From: a virus
Virus record (IMG/VR): IMGVR_UViG_3300044993_000281
Location: 1 to 32,423 of that record
Direction: 5' to 3' (one strand)
Length of the DNA: 32,423 nucleotides
Shown here one piece after another: positions 12,001 to 17,039 of this stretch; the stretch's first letter is position 1, and each line of letters opens with the position of its first letter. A program made the translations under genes and the position numbers. The notes below the pieces were generated by a model, which searched no databases, was not told where the DNA came from, and saw only the letters and a program-made list of their open reading frames with translations.

Positions 12001-12721
12001 GGTGGCGGATATGGTCCGGCTGGCCAAGAGCCGGGATGCTTCGGATGCGGGCATCAAATTGTTTGGCTACTTCATGGCCCAAGCCAACGAGAAAACCTTT
12101 TTGCAGGGCTTTTCCACCATTACGGACACCATTGACGGAGCCATGCGTGATCCGAAGTCTGTGGCCAAGGCGTGGGAACGCCAGTTCCTTTCCGGCTTGG
12201 TTCCCAATATCATCCGTCAACCTCTGCGAAATTTGGATGATTTTGTCCGGGACAGCAAATACGCCGGGTTGGATTACACCCTGTTCGCCGCGCCAAACAT
12301 GGCCGAAAAGCGGGTGAATCTTTACGGCGAAGACATGCAGAAGCAGGGCAGTGGTCTTTCCCGCCTGTTCTTTGTTTCGGGTATCAAGCCGACGGAAACC
12401 CTGAAAACAGGTGACAGGTTTCTTGTGAATTGGAACGAAAAGAACCGGGATGCAGCCTACTGGCCGGAACGCCCGAACTCGTCTTTCTACCGCTTGAAAA
12501 ATCGCTTCGGAGAGCTTGTGGAAATGACTCCTGGGCAAATTGCCACCTTGGACAAAATGGCCGGGCATGCTTTTGAGCGCAAGTTGCGGAAATGGCTGAC
12601 CCCATCCCGCGCCATGAACCCGACCGAGGCTGATTTGAAAAGGTTCAAAGAAGACCTGAGCGACGCACGGCGCGAGGCCAAAGAAACCATCGCCCGCCGC
12701 GCCCTTCTTGTGTCTCCCTGA
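2..12721 (+). CDS. Giant phage polyvalent protein (ddrB/ParB-like, N6-methylase, SNF2 helicase, RadC-like, sigma-70-like, virion C-terminus); 5' partial
   Basis: The frame is open from base 2 and the first ATG (17) has no ribosome site, so the N-terminus probably lies upstream. Residues are numbered from that ATG. Residues 160-530 are ddrB/ParB-like (NPRYPQELQPRDR at 203, then ESGNGR). Residues 780-1130 are an N6-adenine methylase (LEPAGGVG at 972, NVPF at 1038). Residues 1650-2290 are an SNF2-like helicase (GVGGGKT at 1673, DEAH at 1841, QRDGRVYRQG at 2204). Residues 2640-2795 are RadC-like (SHNHPSGD at 2743), and a weaker JAB-like copy follows to about 2960. Residues 3000-3200 resemble sigma-70 regions 2 and 4. 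From 3600 to the end the sequence looks like the C-terminus of phage DarB-like or ejection proteins, with a hydrophobic stretch near 3917 followed by an acidic run. Methylase plus helicase architecture is known from P1 DarB-type anti-restriction proteins carried in the head. The position just before the portal gene fits a virion protein. Delivery with the DNA is inferred. Confidence 0.93.
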   Translation, partial: DDPFTMGHEFIRMLTQDKFFNQVTESTEIDDGLIAYLRELLEKIGRQLRSMLADPAITDAATRQAVREAEGLVARRLSDLGVKKEVSEGGQKQFSSNNDSTNYLSFERGTTSADNRGGLLGIERGTGMEEVSRQTLSGRGTAPVSVEAGEDVALAGEETSRKLPPARFSQLGDVGVAYTDNNDPVEYRWALAELDDLVISNEDSGAINPRYPQELQPRDRSTAGSQAQVNDIARNANFDRLSFSESVGNGAPIVGPNDGVAESGNGRLMGLRRAYNLELPSIKVYREKLAANAEKFGLDGSKVAAMKKPVLVRVRQTTLDRRKFVEVANVSNVAPMREMEIARKDAANLSLGLFELFNPDENGNILTAGNQDFIRAFVLNVIPQTERAAIVDSRGGLSQSGLRRIRNALFVYAYGDSPEAMNALGRMAEDIEADGRNITNALIAAAPVFARQNAAIKNGSLHDAGISGDLVAAAQALMEIRARGERVSDYLQQGQLIDDGVTPLQREILQFLDQNGRSAKRILETLRRYAVALDAAGDPRQEQLLQMDAPTKESLWNLAKKPNAEEPILQSGKRAVAAPNWMRIYNRLFNMERAGARLNESQRSLLERAERELGQILMFAGEGYGPAPRGEGVNVGIFDEGQDQGRLFAGQRSGEQLDLFDTLSESQRREVQSRELDLFGNPFTESKPTRISSKKRKAPDESGLRQSDELFGQFNFQRVEPMEQKLGLFEEENGPRLRSGLGQSGTGYTGSTGSSDGGRQSLRPGGREDLLPDETSAGDMGGDQAGGEPTGSGQRDRGVSEWVLTRPPAGSPDRNHVIREGDTLAPRGDIARIRANIDAIRLLRRLEEEGRNPTVEEKKILAQYVGWGGLPQVFDDEKAAAFANDEHRTRRSTADVYERYGPAYYKIVEDYRKQAQAIENWHEKWGKWHAELKELLTPEEYSAAAASTLNAHYTSPEVIRAMWDMAQRLGFRGGSVLEPAGGVGHFFGLMPEGIAESSQLSAVELDSLTGRILTKLYPEADVQVTGFQDAKIPDNSVDLAISNVPFANISIFDPEMEAAKAPKFSLHNYFFAKALQKVRPGGLIAFITTSNTMDANVRQRKWLAERSELIGAIRLPNTAFNENANTEVTTDILFLRKPDGTPPVFDREEWASTAEAKTRKGEPIQINEYFVRHPEMILGELDNDGKMYGRPDEKGQMTVHPFQGKPLAESLSEAAERLPANVIFTSAEAVPERNQRSQQIWRETRGNKVGTLSKLDDGSIVISGVFDQNEDILKPKNRKLAEDFIALRDTLNALYESELNPDATDSQIEGQRELLNRRYDAFVRDHGNLHKFVDLLGIDPDFYRLLGTEIEQKPENAAESIRVILSRKKRYRKGDVFTKRVLTPRREPEKAETVEDALGISLGWRGRIDVDFMARLLSREQAEVENELLVGGMAFRNPESGLLETREEYLSGNVRKKLRVAEIKAAEDPAYGPNVEALQRVQPEDVKIADIKMKLGSAWIPADVVQRFARQIFDSEAVDVIYHPGRGEMIEDSWEIRYGGKGTAATGNLTAAMSQIYGTNRMSGLALLEKALNLQQPEIYDTNNDGKTRIFNPTATTQAKVAMQKIKDAFDQWVQRNPDVQEELAKVYNEVNNSHVLRQYDGQFLQFPWMAAGFDLFSEKKNVVWRAIQDGRMLIAHGVGGGKTIIGTSIAMELKRLGQARKPLIVVHNATLEQFAGTINAMAPTARVLVARKKDLEGKKRKEFMAKVAAGDWDAVVMAHSSFDMIPDDPAYEAKLINELQEELRDAITEMGGNPDGDARKTKDPTVKEMQKQLARLGERMKELQDRKRDDVLNFQELGIDALILDEAHLYKKIPFVTKLRRIAGIDNGASKRGTALMTKVRFIQEKNKGRNVFTMTGTPVTNTLGESWNMIRLVAPDLLKEFNVENFDRFVSTFADIVNSAELRANGAYKQIDRLAALANLPEWNRFFRLGADVKMGEDMQVRGRPEIKGGKPELVAVERTPQVSKFTDFIKGVIDWYDNLDGKQKKEFSHLPLVTYNAAKMAAIDIRLVDPQAKDEPGSKVNIALKKVVELYRRTNDYLGTQVIFADSFRPLKSTALDISAADLEPGESLDDDEKAEREADAAGGFNLYRDMKAKLVASGIPEAEIAIISDYDTDKKKERLFEQVNEGQVRIVIGSTQRLGTGVNMQRRMIAAHHLDVPWTPAELEQRDGRVYRQGNIHSELGVPVEIYRYGMKDTLDAALWQKLETKERFIKQALSGKMNSRSIEDDTGLLNLAEQKAVLSGPLGMRKFEADQRVRELQAEERAWRMSVAEAGQNASKASKWRRIAEGGLAKARRTLESVKSWSGPVSLEIGGRSAKGAEQATELLKSVFEERLSLIRSIANPSTSPRANSPMGKAFFNGTEIELGRPSINERLGESKPENRWRIEVPILFNGEPIGSAQSAGWVLRRLQEFPASVEETIVRLQREIDRYQKQEDAALKQMEGAFPKQAELEAALLEQSEVMRLVSEKPGEQENTLNDTNSETIPSLASGERARGQIGIKSIDRDSLAAYLQEGGASAQEAKQESERISRTLEQSSGGRVAEAGGYIQSDLFIDSPSQPGGPDQGRSKAGKKAALAINPAAESASADLIAGLQGDWEALAREVAAKGRASSIFQSLVSREIPTWDVRGSRISSPQDVLNLIAPIRSPFFESLKVAILDGKDRVVASKILFVGSLNESVADPKALFGELALLREQTGKNYSRIIFSHNHPSGDPTPSTADNNLTRRIVEIANLAKWTVVDHVITNGEQFFSFREAGIIYQPNVATDRTESPTPPPTPPSQQPSQQKWEVVPRSKLQRMDAFEYARDLAKHLRNANPDAAHIIYLSTKLTLIGVERIDVNTLDSEHELTKTLIAGAAREGAYAFIVDAPSTNSFSDKGPSFRDFDRAKRIKDIANAINLQFLDLLHIWPDGNSTSYKEKGFVLESPSFMWSASKKPGEQENTLNDTNSETIPSLASGERARGQLMFDFGLYRNPGEFDFTDRGKAPGDLVKENMGLATAIANDFSNISGVEKDDVIQQARVALVKAAKAYDPSRGVRFGVYAGRAIRNELSSLYGKQSRRTSLEGDSLDRPLENAPGETVMDTIAGENAWNVIAPVERNETRDILKGLLAKLPERPRAIVEGFMAGESGEEIAARMGITRQAVNASLQGALAVMRQRLRERGFKGQEDGVLFSGERDDENSPEDLFAELNRELPSQEEIDELRQKAAAEPIGQRTIGQPRKANYAEDDATRVEINVVQQMREEARKREEESAWIAEARKRIETNRDLAKKEILQKAMNPAKFGTFTAVDVKTAQLLVPELMREAYRSGDKTKQREAFALAWAYDAGGSDQARAFAARRDPFKTPAERHMEFLTKMISTPTAEQRKWIAQAATQEEKAQRLEQAQNERLAKIEKALADMGVTLEDIFAGEASVVLKSATFVQNAIKSFGKEEERKVIRLTLDGFSDKEIAKKTRLSIKDIQAVQDRMDEILAKRLGEYAERGFTAADLETLDISELFAGEKPEVRKVALTPDQKAKIVAEMLRKIRPDREVRNSKKLVKRRKPRRKLENQAGSDAEREAYENEQPWEYVGFDPGNQDQVIRVARLVQAADANAIDMFYEAWINSILSGPQTQVVNIMGNAANALWDFMVQRPMEAAINAALVKDADAASFGELRYLFRGAIPGIIKGWQAGIRAWNAEHDFFESEKLNQQIEFEEFDKAGDIKVTIPGKTGRFIRISGRALMFMDSFFKYATGQMEAGAQAYRLGKAQGLEGQALEDFIRSEINLPGSMSWQRAVAKAKDLTFQTALPKDGIGGVVRKIGEIRRGKSTSIGGRLMELFLGMTFPFIRTPYNIFRIGLRKSPLGALNVAYHIRQGFYSMKKGRPFVEGYSKAQLVSDLAEQTLAWVGMALLWGMVEGDGEDDDDDKMILITGSRPYGVDRQGERDALNRMYGGPYQIRIGGRNGIYFNYGRIEPFATVLGTVADMVRLAKSRDASDAGIKLFGYFMAQANEKTFLQGFSTITDTIDGAMRDPKSVAKAWERQFLSGLVPNIIRQPLRNLDDFVRDSKYAGLDYTLFAAPNMAEKRVNLYGEDMQKQGSGLSRLFFVSGIKPTETLKTGDRFLVNWNEKNRDAAYWPERPNSSFYRLKNRFGELVEMTPGQIATLDKMAGHAFERKLRKWLTPSRAMNPTEADLKRFKEDLSDARREAKETIARRALLVSP
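294..515 (+). CDS. Candidate overprinted small gene, 73 aa
   Basis: This ORF lies in the +1 frame relative to the giant gene, over a linker whose main-frame translation is Gly/Ser/Glu-rich and low in complexity. The overprinted product has balanced composition and looks like a real helical protein (for example TIEEVYLELNGELEWRKFL), with codons similar to neighbouring genes. It stops just where the main frame becomes ordered again, before the ddrB/ParB-like domain. A GGAGG lies at 266-270, but 23 bases upstream of the ATG, which is far for a ribosome site. I recognise no family. It could be a functional nested gene, a relic of a small gene absorbed when two larger genes fused, or chance. Confidence 0.4.
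   Translation: MIQPIIYRLNGAPPPQTIEEVYLELNGELEWRKFLDKHFPVEELPLFRWKRERMLRLQAKRLLANCPQRVSLN
2100..2414 (+). CDS. Candidate overprinted gene, 104 aa, in the linker before the methylase domain
   Basis: The ATG at 2100 follows an AAAGG stretch about nine bases upstream, and the ORF runs 104 codons in the +1 frame of the giant gene. Its translation is well mixed and predicted helical: MNLDYDKVMSFLANSTSKEL at the start, DWGNLEPDTQEALEAATADG in the middle, IAAFLNGY at the end. Over the same bases the main frame is a repetitive Gly/Ser/Thr/Asp linker. This is the pattern expected when the +1 frame is the older or more constrained coding frame. No family is recognised. It may be an expressed nested gene or the remnant of a small gene between the ParB-like and methylase genes before they fused. 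Confidence 0.5.
   Translation: MNLDYDKVMSFLANSTSKELSQWSKNLDFLKKKMVHAYVRDWGNLEPDTQEALEAATADGSLYDRAEEKIYYLMKHQPETWEAIKLAVNQLDPDSGIAAFLNGY
7532..7617 (+). repeat. 86-bp direct repeat, copy 1
   Basis: This copy matches 8927-9012 with one mismatch in 86 bases (C at 7597, T at 8992). The offset is 1,395 bases, exactly 465 codons, so both copies are read in the same frame and give the same peptide from KPGEQENTLNDTNSET to SGERARGQ. The core is AT-rich, with ATA, TTA and CTA codons that look uncommon in the flanking sequence. Within the repeat the 9-mer CCGGCGAAC occurs at 7536 and again at 7596. The copy lies at the junction between the helicase part and the RadC-like cassette. Confidence 0.97.
7618..8926 (+). 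other. RadC-like (JAB/MPN) cassette within the giant gene, between direct repeats
   Basis: The segment between the two 86-bp repeats encodes a RadC-like fold: LFVGSLNESVADPKALF, then SHNHPSGDPTPS (residue 2743 onward), then VVDHVITNGEQFFSF. The His-x-His-Pro-Ser-Gly and downstream Asp fit the JAMM metal site of RadC/JAB proteins. After a proline-rich spacer (about 8430-8470) comes a second domain of about 130 residues ending in LLHIWPDGNSTSYKEKGFVL, which looks like a divergent copy of the same fold with its metal site altered. The stretch is visibly more AT-rich than its flanks. In-frame repeats at both ends suggest that the block was gained, or can be lost, as a unit by recombination. Confidence 0.75.
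7704..7898 (+). CDS. Candidate overprinted small gene, 64 aa, in the linker before the RadC-like domain
   Basis: A GTG at 7704 follows AGGAGG at 7686-7691. The 64-codon ORF is again in the +1 frame of the giant gene and covers a main-frame linker rich in Gly, Ser, Pro and Ala. Its product is basic and helical-looking, starting MSEFPEPWNSLPEAEWPKRE and continuing with ISLLIRRANREGRTKAAQRL. It is the third such ORF in the same relative frame, and all three sit at domain junctions. No family is recognised. The evidence is weaker than for 2100-2414, because the start codon is GTG and the spacing to the ribosome site is 12 bases. Confidence 0.33.
   Translation: MSEFPEPWNSLPEAEWPKREATYRAISLLIRRANREGRTKAAQRLAKRLPLQSTPPQKVPRLTS
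8927..9012 (+). repeat. 86-bp direct repeat, copy 2
   Basis: This copy is identical to 7532-7617 except at 8992. It lies directly before the sigma-70-like domain, which starts at about 9014. Recombination between the copies would remove exactly 465 codons and keep the giant frame open, joining the helicase part to the sigma-like part. Confidence 0.97.
9014..9640 (+). other. Sigma-70-like domain (regions 2 and 4) within the giant protein
   Basis: Residues 3023-3087 read like sigma region 2: DLVKENMGLATAIANDF, then DDVIQQARVALVKAAKAYDP, then RGVRFGVYAGRAIRNEL, matching the usual alternation of DLxQEGxxGLxxAxxxFDP and FxxYAxxxIRxxI motifs. Residues 3140-3196 read like region 4: LLAKLPERPRAIVEGFMAGE, then EEIAARMGITRQAVNASLQG, a helix-turn-helix. 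The two are joined by about 50 residues, the spacing of compact group 3/4 sigma factors. Finding a sigma-like module fused into a DNA-modifying, probably virion-carried protein is unusual. Whether it binds core RNA polymerase is inference. Confidence 0.75.
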
Positions 12722-12723
12722 TG

Positions 12724-12753
12724 TTGACTTAAAATCCTTGTTGCTGGTATGGT
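12724..12753 (+). promoter_or_regulatory. Candidate sigma-70-type promoter of the head operon, leaderless geometry
   Basis: TTGACT (12724-12729) is followed by an 18-base spacer and TATGGT (12748-12753). A TG two bases before the -10 element (TGGTATGGT) resembles an extended -10. Transcription would begin close to the ATG at 12761, which lacks a ribosome site. The 7-base gap between -10 and ATG is the same as at the 29889-29902 promoter. Confidence 0.4.
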
Positions 12754-12760
12754 TACACCC

Positions 12761-12937
12761 ATGCAAAAATTCCGGGTTTACTACGACGATCCGAGCGACG
12801 GCGCTCGTTGCACACAGGTCGTGCAAGCCTCCGGTCCATTGGAAGCCACTGAAGACATCCGGCAATTAGGCGGAAAAATCCGCAAGGTAAAAATCATCAC
12901 GGAACAAGGAGAGGAGGCTTATTGTGAACAGCCCTGA
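12761..12937 (+). CDS. Small conserved-looking protein between the giant gene and portal, 58 aa
   Basis: A short acidic/basic mixed protein (MQKFRVYYDDPSDGARCTQV at the start) predicted as alpha/beta, without membrane segments. I do not recognise a family. An in-frame ATG at 12749 would add four residues, but it falls inside the candidate -10 element and has no ribosome site, so the ATG at 12761 is preferred. The end overlaps the portal start by 14 bases, and the portal ribosome site lies inside this gene, so the two are probably translated from one message. Confidence 0.7.
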   Translation: MQKFRVYYDDPSDGARCTQVVQASGPLEATEDIRQLGGKIRKVKIITEQGEEAYCEQP

Positions 12938-15140
12938 AAACGACCAGTTGACGAATTTCGTCAAGCAAATACAGGACATTGTTCCCGTGCCGGATTTCGG
13001 CGCGGACGGACAAGACCTGCCGCGGATTCCCTTTCCAACATCTTACCTTCTGTCAGGCCAGCAGGAAAAAGACCTGATCGAGCACGCTTTGCGCCGCCTT
13101 CGGGAACTTGAAGATGAGTTGGGTCGTTCTTGCACGGGGGATTCCAATTGGTATGAGAGCATTGACTATTCGGAACTCGGACGGCGCTCTTTTTTGGGAA
13201 AGCGGCAGCTTTACGAGATGCTTTACCACAATCAGGTGGACTGGCGGCCACACTTGCTGGGGGGCATTTTCAACGACAGCAATTTGATTGTGCCGCTGTC
13301 CCGCCGCATTGTGCGGCAGATGGTTGCACGGGCGAACAATTATTTTTTTGCGACCGACCCGTGGTTTGCGGTCTATCCGGTAGGCGTGGCCGACCGCGAG
13401 TTGGCGAGCGACATTGAGCGTTACACCCGGTTCAAATTTGATCAAAGCCGCCAGAAACATGTGCTTGAATTGGCGGTGGAACTAGCCTTTGTGCGGGGCG
13501 AAGCCGTGGTGAAGACCACCTACGAGTCTAGGGAACAGCTTTACCAAGAACAGGCATCTGTGCTGGTGGACGAACAAGGGGCGGATATTCTGGATGCTAG
13601 CGGGGATTACATTGTCGAAACCGATCTGTGGGTGGCGGAAACGGAAACGGAAATCAACCCACAGACTGGCCAGCCCGGCGCCCCGCTTCCAACCGGGCGC
13701 ATGGTTCTCAAGCGCGATGGGGTGACGCCAAAACCTGCCAAGATGATTTTTCAATCCAAGCTCATCACCCGAAAGATCACCCATTTCAAGGGGGCGGAGT
13801 CGGCCATTGTTTTTTACAAGGATTTTCTCTGTCCGCTGAATGCGCCCAGCGTTCAGGATGCGGATTGCATTGTCCACCTTTACGACATGCCGGTGATGCG
13901 CTTGGCGGACATGTATCAGCGCAAGGCGATGCTGGACATGAGCAACGAGGAATCCATGAGAGCCACCCAGCGGGCGGTGGAATTGATCCGCAACATGGCT
14001 TTCGAGAGTGGTCGGCCCAAAGCGTTCAAAAATCAAAACCGCCCGGAACTTGGCGAGGATACGGGCACGACAGAGCGGACGGAACCGGTGGTTGAAATCG
14101 CGGAGTTTCATTTGCGCTACGACGCCAACGGCGACGGCATCATGGAAGACATCATGCTGGTCATCGACCGAAAGAATCAGGTGCCGATTTTCTACGACTA
14201 CGAAGCGAACGTGACGCCGGACGGCCTGCGTCCCTTCGATGTGGTGAGGATCAACGAAGTGGATGGACGCTGGCACGGGATCGGGGCGATGGAAATGTTT
14301 GAGTCTTCGCAGGAAATCGTTGATCTGTTGGTCAATCGCTGGAATTTCAGCCAGAGTCGCGCGGCGCGGGTTGATTTGTGGAGTCCGCACAACACGGTTG
14401 AGGGCGATTCCAACAAGAACCTGCAACTGAATTGGGGCAGAACTTACACGCCAAAGCCGGGAAAGACGGCGAAAGATATTTTGGAATTTGTCACGCTCCC
14501 GGACGTGAAGCACGAGGCACTGAAAAACATGTTCGAGTTTTTCATGCAGATGGCGACGAACGAAAGCGGCGTGGCCAACGCGAACGATGCACGAGCGGTG
14601 GGCTTGGATACCGCCGAATTAGCGACCGGCGTGCGGAATATCGAAAAGAGCGGGCAGGAGATGTTTTCTCTTTATCTCTCCCACTTGGAACCGGGATTGC
14701 AGAGCATCATTCAGCGTGCGATGGGGCTGATTTTTGCCAACTTGGATCAGGAGGAAGTGTTCGTATTTTTTGAGGGTGACAAGCAATCCTTCGGCATGAT
14801 CCGGCCTGAAGATGTGCAGGATTTGGAATTGAATGTTTCCCTGCTTTTGACCCGCTACCGTGGCGAACAGCTTTTGCAGAGTTCCATGCAGGCCGCCAAT
14901 CTGGTGACGCAGTTTTATTCCCACCTGCCGGAAATTCAGGTGCGGGTGGCACCGCTTTACCGGGACATGCTCAAGGCGCTGCAAATCAATTTTGCTGACG
15001 AAATCATTGTGCCGCTTGCTGCCCCGCCGATGGGGACAGGGCCATCGGGAACTGCACCGGGCACCCCCAAGGTGAATCCTGAGGAGGCCGTGCAAGCCGT
15101 CCAGCCCAAACCGCCGGGGCAGAGCCAGCCGAACTTCTAA
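12924..15140 (+). CDS. Portal protein (podovirus type)
   Basis: A 738-residue protein that forms the dodecameric DNA-entry vertex of the head. It starts at a GTG preceded by GAGGAGG. It has the features of large podovirus portals: an N-terminal helical region with IVRQMVARANNYFFATDPWF, a central acidic/hydrophobic part with EIAEFHLRYDANGDGIMEDI, then ESSQEIVDLLVNRWNFSQSR, and a Pro/Gln/Gly-rich flexible tail (GTGPSGTAPGTPKVNPEE). Length and gene order (portal, then scaffold-like protein, then capsid protein) support the call. No terminase is seen in the window. The assignment rests on overall resemblance by eye, not on a single catalytic motif. Confidence 0.85.
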   Translation: MNSPENDQLTNFVKQIQDIVPVPDFGADGQDLPRIPFPTSYLLSGQQEKDLIEHALRRLRELEDELGRSCTGDSNWYESIDYSELGRRSFLGKRQLYEMLYHNQVDWRPHLLGGIFNDSNLIVPLSRRIVRQMVARANNYFFATDPWFAVYPVGVADRELASDIERYTRFKFDQSRQKHVLELAVELAFVRGEAVVKTTYESREQLYQEQASVLVDEQGADILDASGDYIVETDLWVAETETEINPQTGQPGAPLPTGRMVLKRDGVTPKPAKMIFQSKLITRKITHFKGAESAIVFYKDFLCPLNAPSVQDADCIVHLYDMPVMRLADMYQRKAMLDMSNEESMRATQRAVELIRNMAFESGRPKAFKNQNRPELGEDTGTTERTEPVVEIAEFHLRYDANGDGIMEDIMLVIDRKNQVPIFYDYEANVTPDGLRPFDVVRINEVDGRWHGIGAMEMFESSQEIVDLLVNRWNFSQSRAARVDLWSPHNTVEGDSNKNLQLNWGRTYTPKPGKTAKDILEFVTLPDVKHEALKNMFEFFMQMATNESGVANANDARAVGLDTAELATGVRNIEKSGQEMFSLYLSHLEPGLQSIIQRAMGLIFANLDQEEVFVFFEGDKQSFGMIRPEDVQDLELNVSLLLTRYRGEQLLQSSMQAANLVTQFYSHLPEIQVRVAPLYRDMLKALQINFADEIIVPLAAPPMGTGPSGTAPGTPKVNPEEAVQAVQPKPPGQSQPNF

Positions 15141-15163
15141 CCTCTATTTTTTGTGCTGTGCAA

Positions 15164-15433
15164 ATGAGTGAAGCCAAAAGCTTGCTTCAAGCCGATCAAG
15201 ATTTGAGCGACATTCGGGTGTTGCAAAAGCTTCCGGCTTTTGAGCGCTATTTTTTGCGTCGGCTGGCGGAAAAGCGGGATCATTTTGCTGCCTTGGTATT
15301 GGACTCCGATGCCACGCCGGAACGGAGGGAAATCTGGCGACAAATATATCAAGAATATAAGACCTTGTGCAGCATGTTGGAACAAGACGAAGCCAATGCG
15401 GTCAAGCTGCTGGGGGCTGCATCCAAGCAATAA
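15164..15433 (+). CDS. Small hypothetical protein, 89 aa
   Basis: An all-helical-looking acidic protein (MSEAKSLLQADQDLSDIRVL at the start, REIWRQIYQEYKTLCSMLEQ near the end), without membrane segments. It follows the portal by 23 bases. A GTG at 15158 in the same frame would add two residues; ATG is preferred, although neither has a clear ribosome site. The position directly after the portal suggests a minor head protein. No family is recognised. Confidence 0.72.
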   Translation: MSEAKSLLQADQDLSDIRVLQKLPAFERYFLRRLAEKRDHFAALVLDSDATPERREIWRQIYQEYKTLCSMLEQDEANAVKLLGAASKQ

Positions 15434-15438
15434 ATTCT

Positions 15439-16620
15439 ATGGTATCTATTCTTGGTTCCAAGATCACCCCGCCGAATCAGGACGGGAACGAAGAGGGATG
15501 TTTTTGCAATATTAAGGCAAAGAAAATCTACGGAAGTGTAAAAAAGCGCGGGTTTGAGGACTACGGCAACCCTCCCGATTATCTAAAGCCACCTACCATT
15601 TATTTGAAGCGCATCCGCAAAGGAAGCGGTGAAGAAAGCGACAGCGGCCCATCACCATGTCAGGATGGAAACCCAATAAGTTGGTCGGCCTCCACACAAT
15701 ATACGATTGTGGATGAATACAATCCGCGCTCCTCTAAATTTGAGATCACGGAGTGCAGCGGTAATACTCAGAAGAACGGTTCGCTAGGCGGGTGTATTTG
15801 CTATGGTATAGGTTCTTTCACTGGTGCTTTTAATGGGAAAGCAACGCTTTCCATTAAGGAAGACGAATTTGGAGAAAAAAAATGCGAGTGGGACGGTAGC
15901 TATACTTATGACAAAAATTGTTTGGGTGGGCCATCTACTGGAAAAGTATCCAGTCCTCTGACTAGCGTGAATGAGAAAGTCACTTATGAAAATAAGTTTG
16001 ATTATCAAATACTGCAAGACTTGATGCGGGAACTATTTGAGAAATGCAAGTTTGATGACGATGATTTCAAATGGAACCATAAGCGGGAAGTCAGGTTTGA
16101 GATAACCAATGACGGTTCCAATGTCGAAGCTATCTGCAAAAAACCGGAAGGATTGTTCCAAGATATTTGGGACAGCAAAAAAAATGATTACCGATGTATG
16201 CCATGCTACGAATTAGAATATCGTCCAGATTACGGCTTTGAATTTCTAAATAGAAAGCTAACGGTTGAGTTCTACACTGACAAACGCGAAGAGGAGGAAC
16301 GAACATGGATTCAGCAGTCTAAAGTGCAGTTCGTTCCCAAGACCGAACATTATTGGAAAGTTTTTGTCCCACAACTTTTTGTAAAAAACGCAGAAACATA
16401 CGAAGTGGAAAATTATGATGATTTTCCAATTTTTTGTGAATTGGTAAAGGCCATTCCTGGAAAAATAATTGAAATCGACCCGCCAAAAGAACCTGGCTAT
16501 TACATCATAATGAATTTCGCCAAAAAATATGACTTGTCTCACCTTGCTTTGGATAATGAAGGCAAGCTTGTAGGCTGCATGGAGAAAAAGAACTTCCCGA
16601 AAATCTTGCAGCATTTATGA
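15439..16620 (+). CDS. Hypothetical cysteine-containing protein, 393 aa, AT-rich
   Basis: The ORF is open further upstream, but ATG 15439 (MVSILGSKITPPNQDGNEE) follows the previous stop by five bases and is the sensible start. The protein is hydrophilic with scattered cysteines (CFC, GGCICYG, CMPCYE), a Gly/Ser-rich beta-like N-terminal half and a more helical C-terminal half. No transmembrane segment and no known domain is apparent. The gene is noticeably more AT-rich, with many AAA, AAT, TTT and TAT codons compared with the portal and capsid genes, suggesting recent acquisition. Its stop overlaps the next start (ATGA). It may be an accessory virion protein; this is a guess from position. 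Confidence 0.8.
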   Translation: MVSILGSKITPPNQDGNEEGCFCNIKAKKIYGSVKKRGFEDYGNPPDYLKPPTIYLKRIRKGSGEESDSGPSPCQDGNPISWSASTQYTIVDEYNPRSSKFEITECSGNTQKNGSLGGCICYGIGSFTGAFNGKATLSIKEDEFGEKKCEWDGSYTYDKNCLGGPSTGKVSSPLTSVNEKVTYENKFDYQILQDLMRELFEKCKFDDDDFKWNHKREVRFEITNDGSNVEAICKKPEGLFQDIWDSKKNDYRCMPCYELEYRPDYGFEFLNRKLTVEFYTDKREEEERTWIQQSKVQFVPKTEHYWKVFVPQLFVKNAETYEVENYDDFPIFCELVKAIPGKIIEIDPPKEPGYYIIMNFAKKYDLSHLALDNEGKLVGCMEKKNFPKILQHL

Positions 16621-17039
16621 ACTGCGACGAATACAAGGAATTTTTTCAGCGGGAGTCGCAGAGGATGCCGGGCTTGCTCCCTCCCTACCAGCATCCCGCC
16701 TGTTTTGAAGTTGCCGATGTCAACAATTTCAAAATGGAAAGGCAGATTACGCCCGACATGTTGGAAGAACCGTCCCCTCTGGAAATGGCGCAAAATTTTG
16801 TGAATGCCTTGAGCAATTGGGTAAAAGCAGGTGCTCCGGTGGTTAGTGAGGAAGTATATCGGGAGCGGATGGCGATTTGTGAGGCGTGCGAATACTGGAA
16901 ACCGGAAGCGCGTTTTGGTCTAGGGAAATGCACCGCTCCCGGATGCGGTTGCACGAAACTAAAACTTTGGCTATCGACGGAGCATTGCCCGCTTAACAAA
17001 TGGCCCTGCAATACTCAATCCAAGACAGGCCCGGCATGA
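16617..17039 (+). CDS. Hypothetical phage protein with C-terminal cysteine cluster, 140 aa
   Basis: The N-terminal two thirds is helical and polar. The C-terminal third has Cys88, Cys91, Cys105, Cys110, Cys112 and Cys124 in the pattern CEACEYW, KCTAPGCGC, HCPLNKWP, which looks like a small metal-binding module. I have an impression that similar Cys-rich tails recur in phage head-region proteins without a known function, but could not check. The start overlaps the upstream stop by four bases. The last 25 bases overlap the end of the convergent minus-strand gene. Confidence 0.8.
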   Translation: MNCDEYKEFFQRESQRMPGLLPPYQHPACFEVADVNNFKMERQITPDMLEEPSPLEMAQNFVNALSNWVKAGAPVVSEEVYRERMAICEACEYWKPEARFGLGKCTAPGCGCTKLKLWLSTEHCPLNKWPCNTQSKTGPA

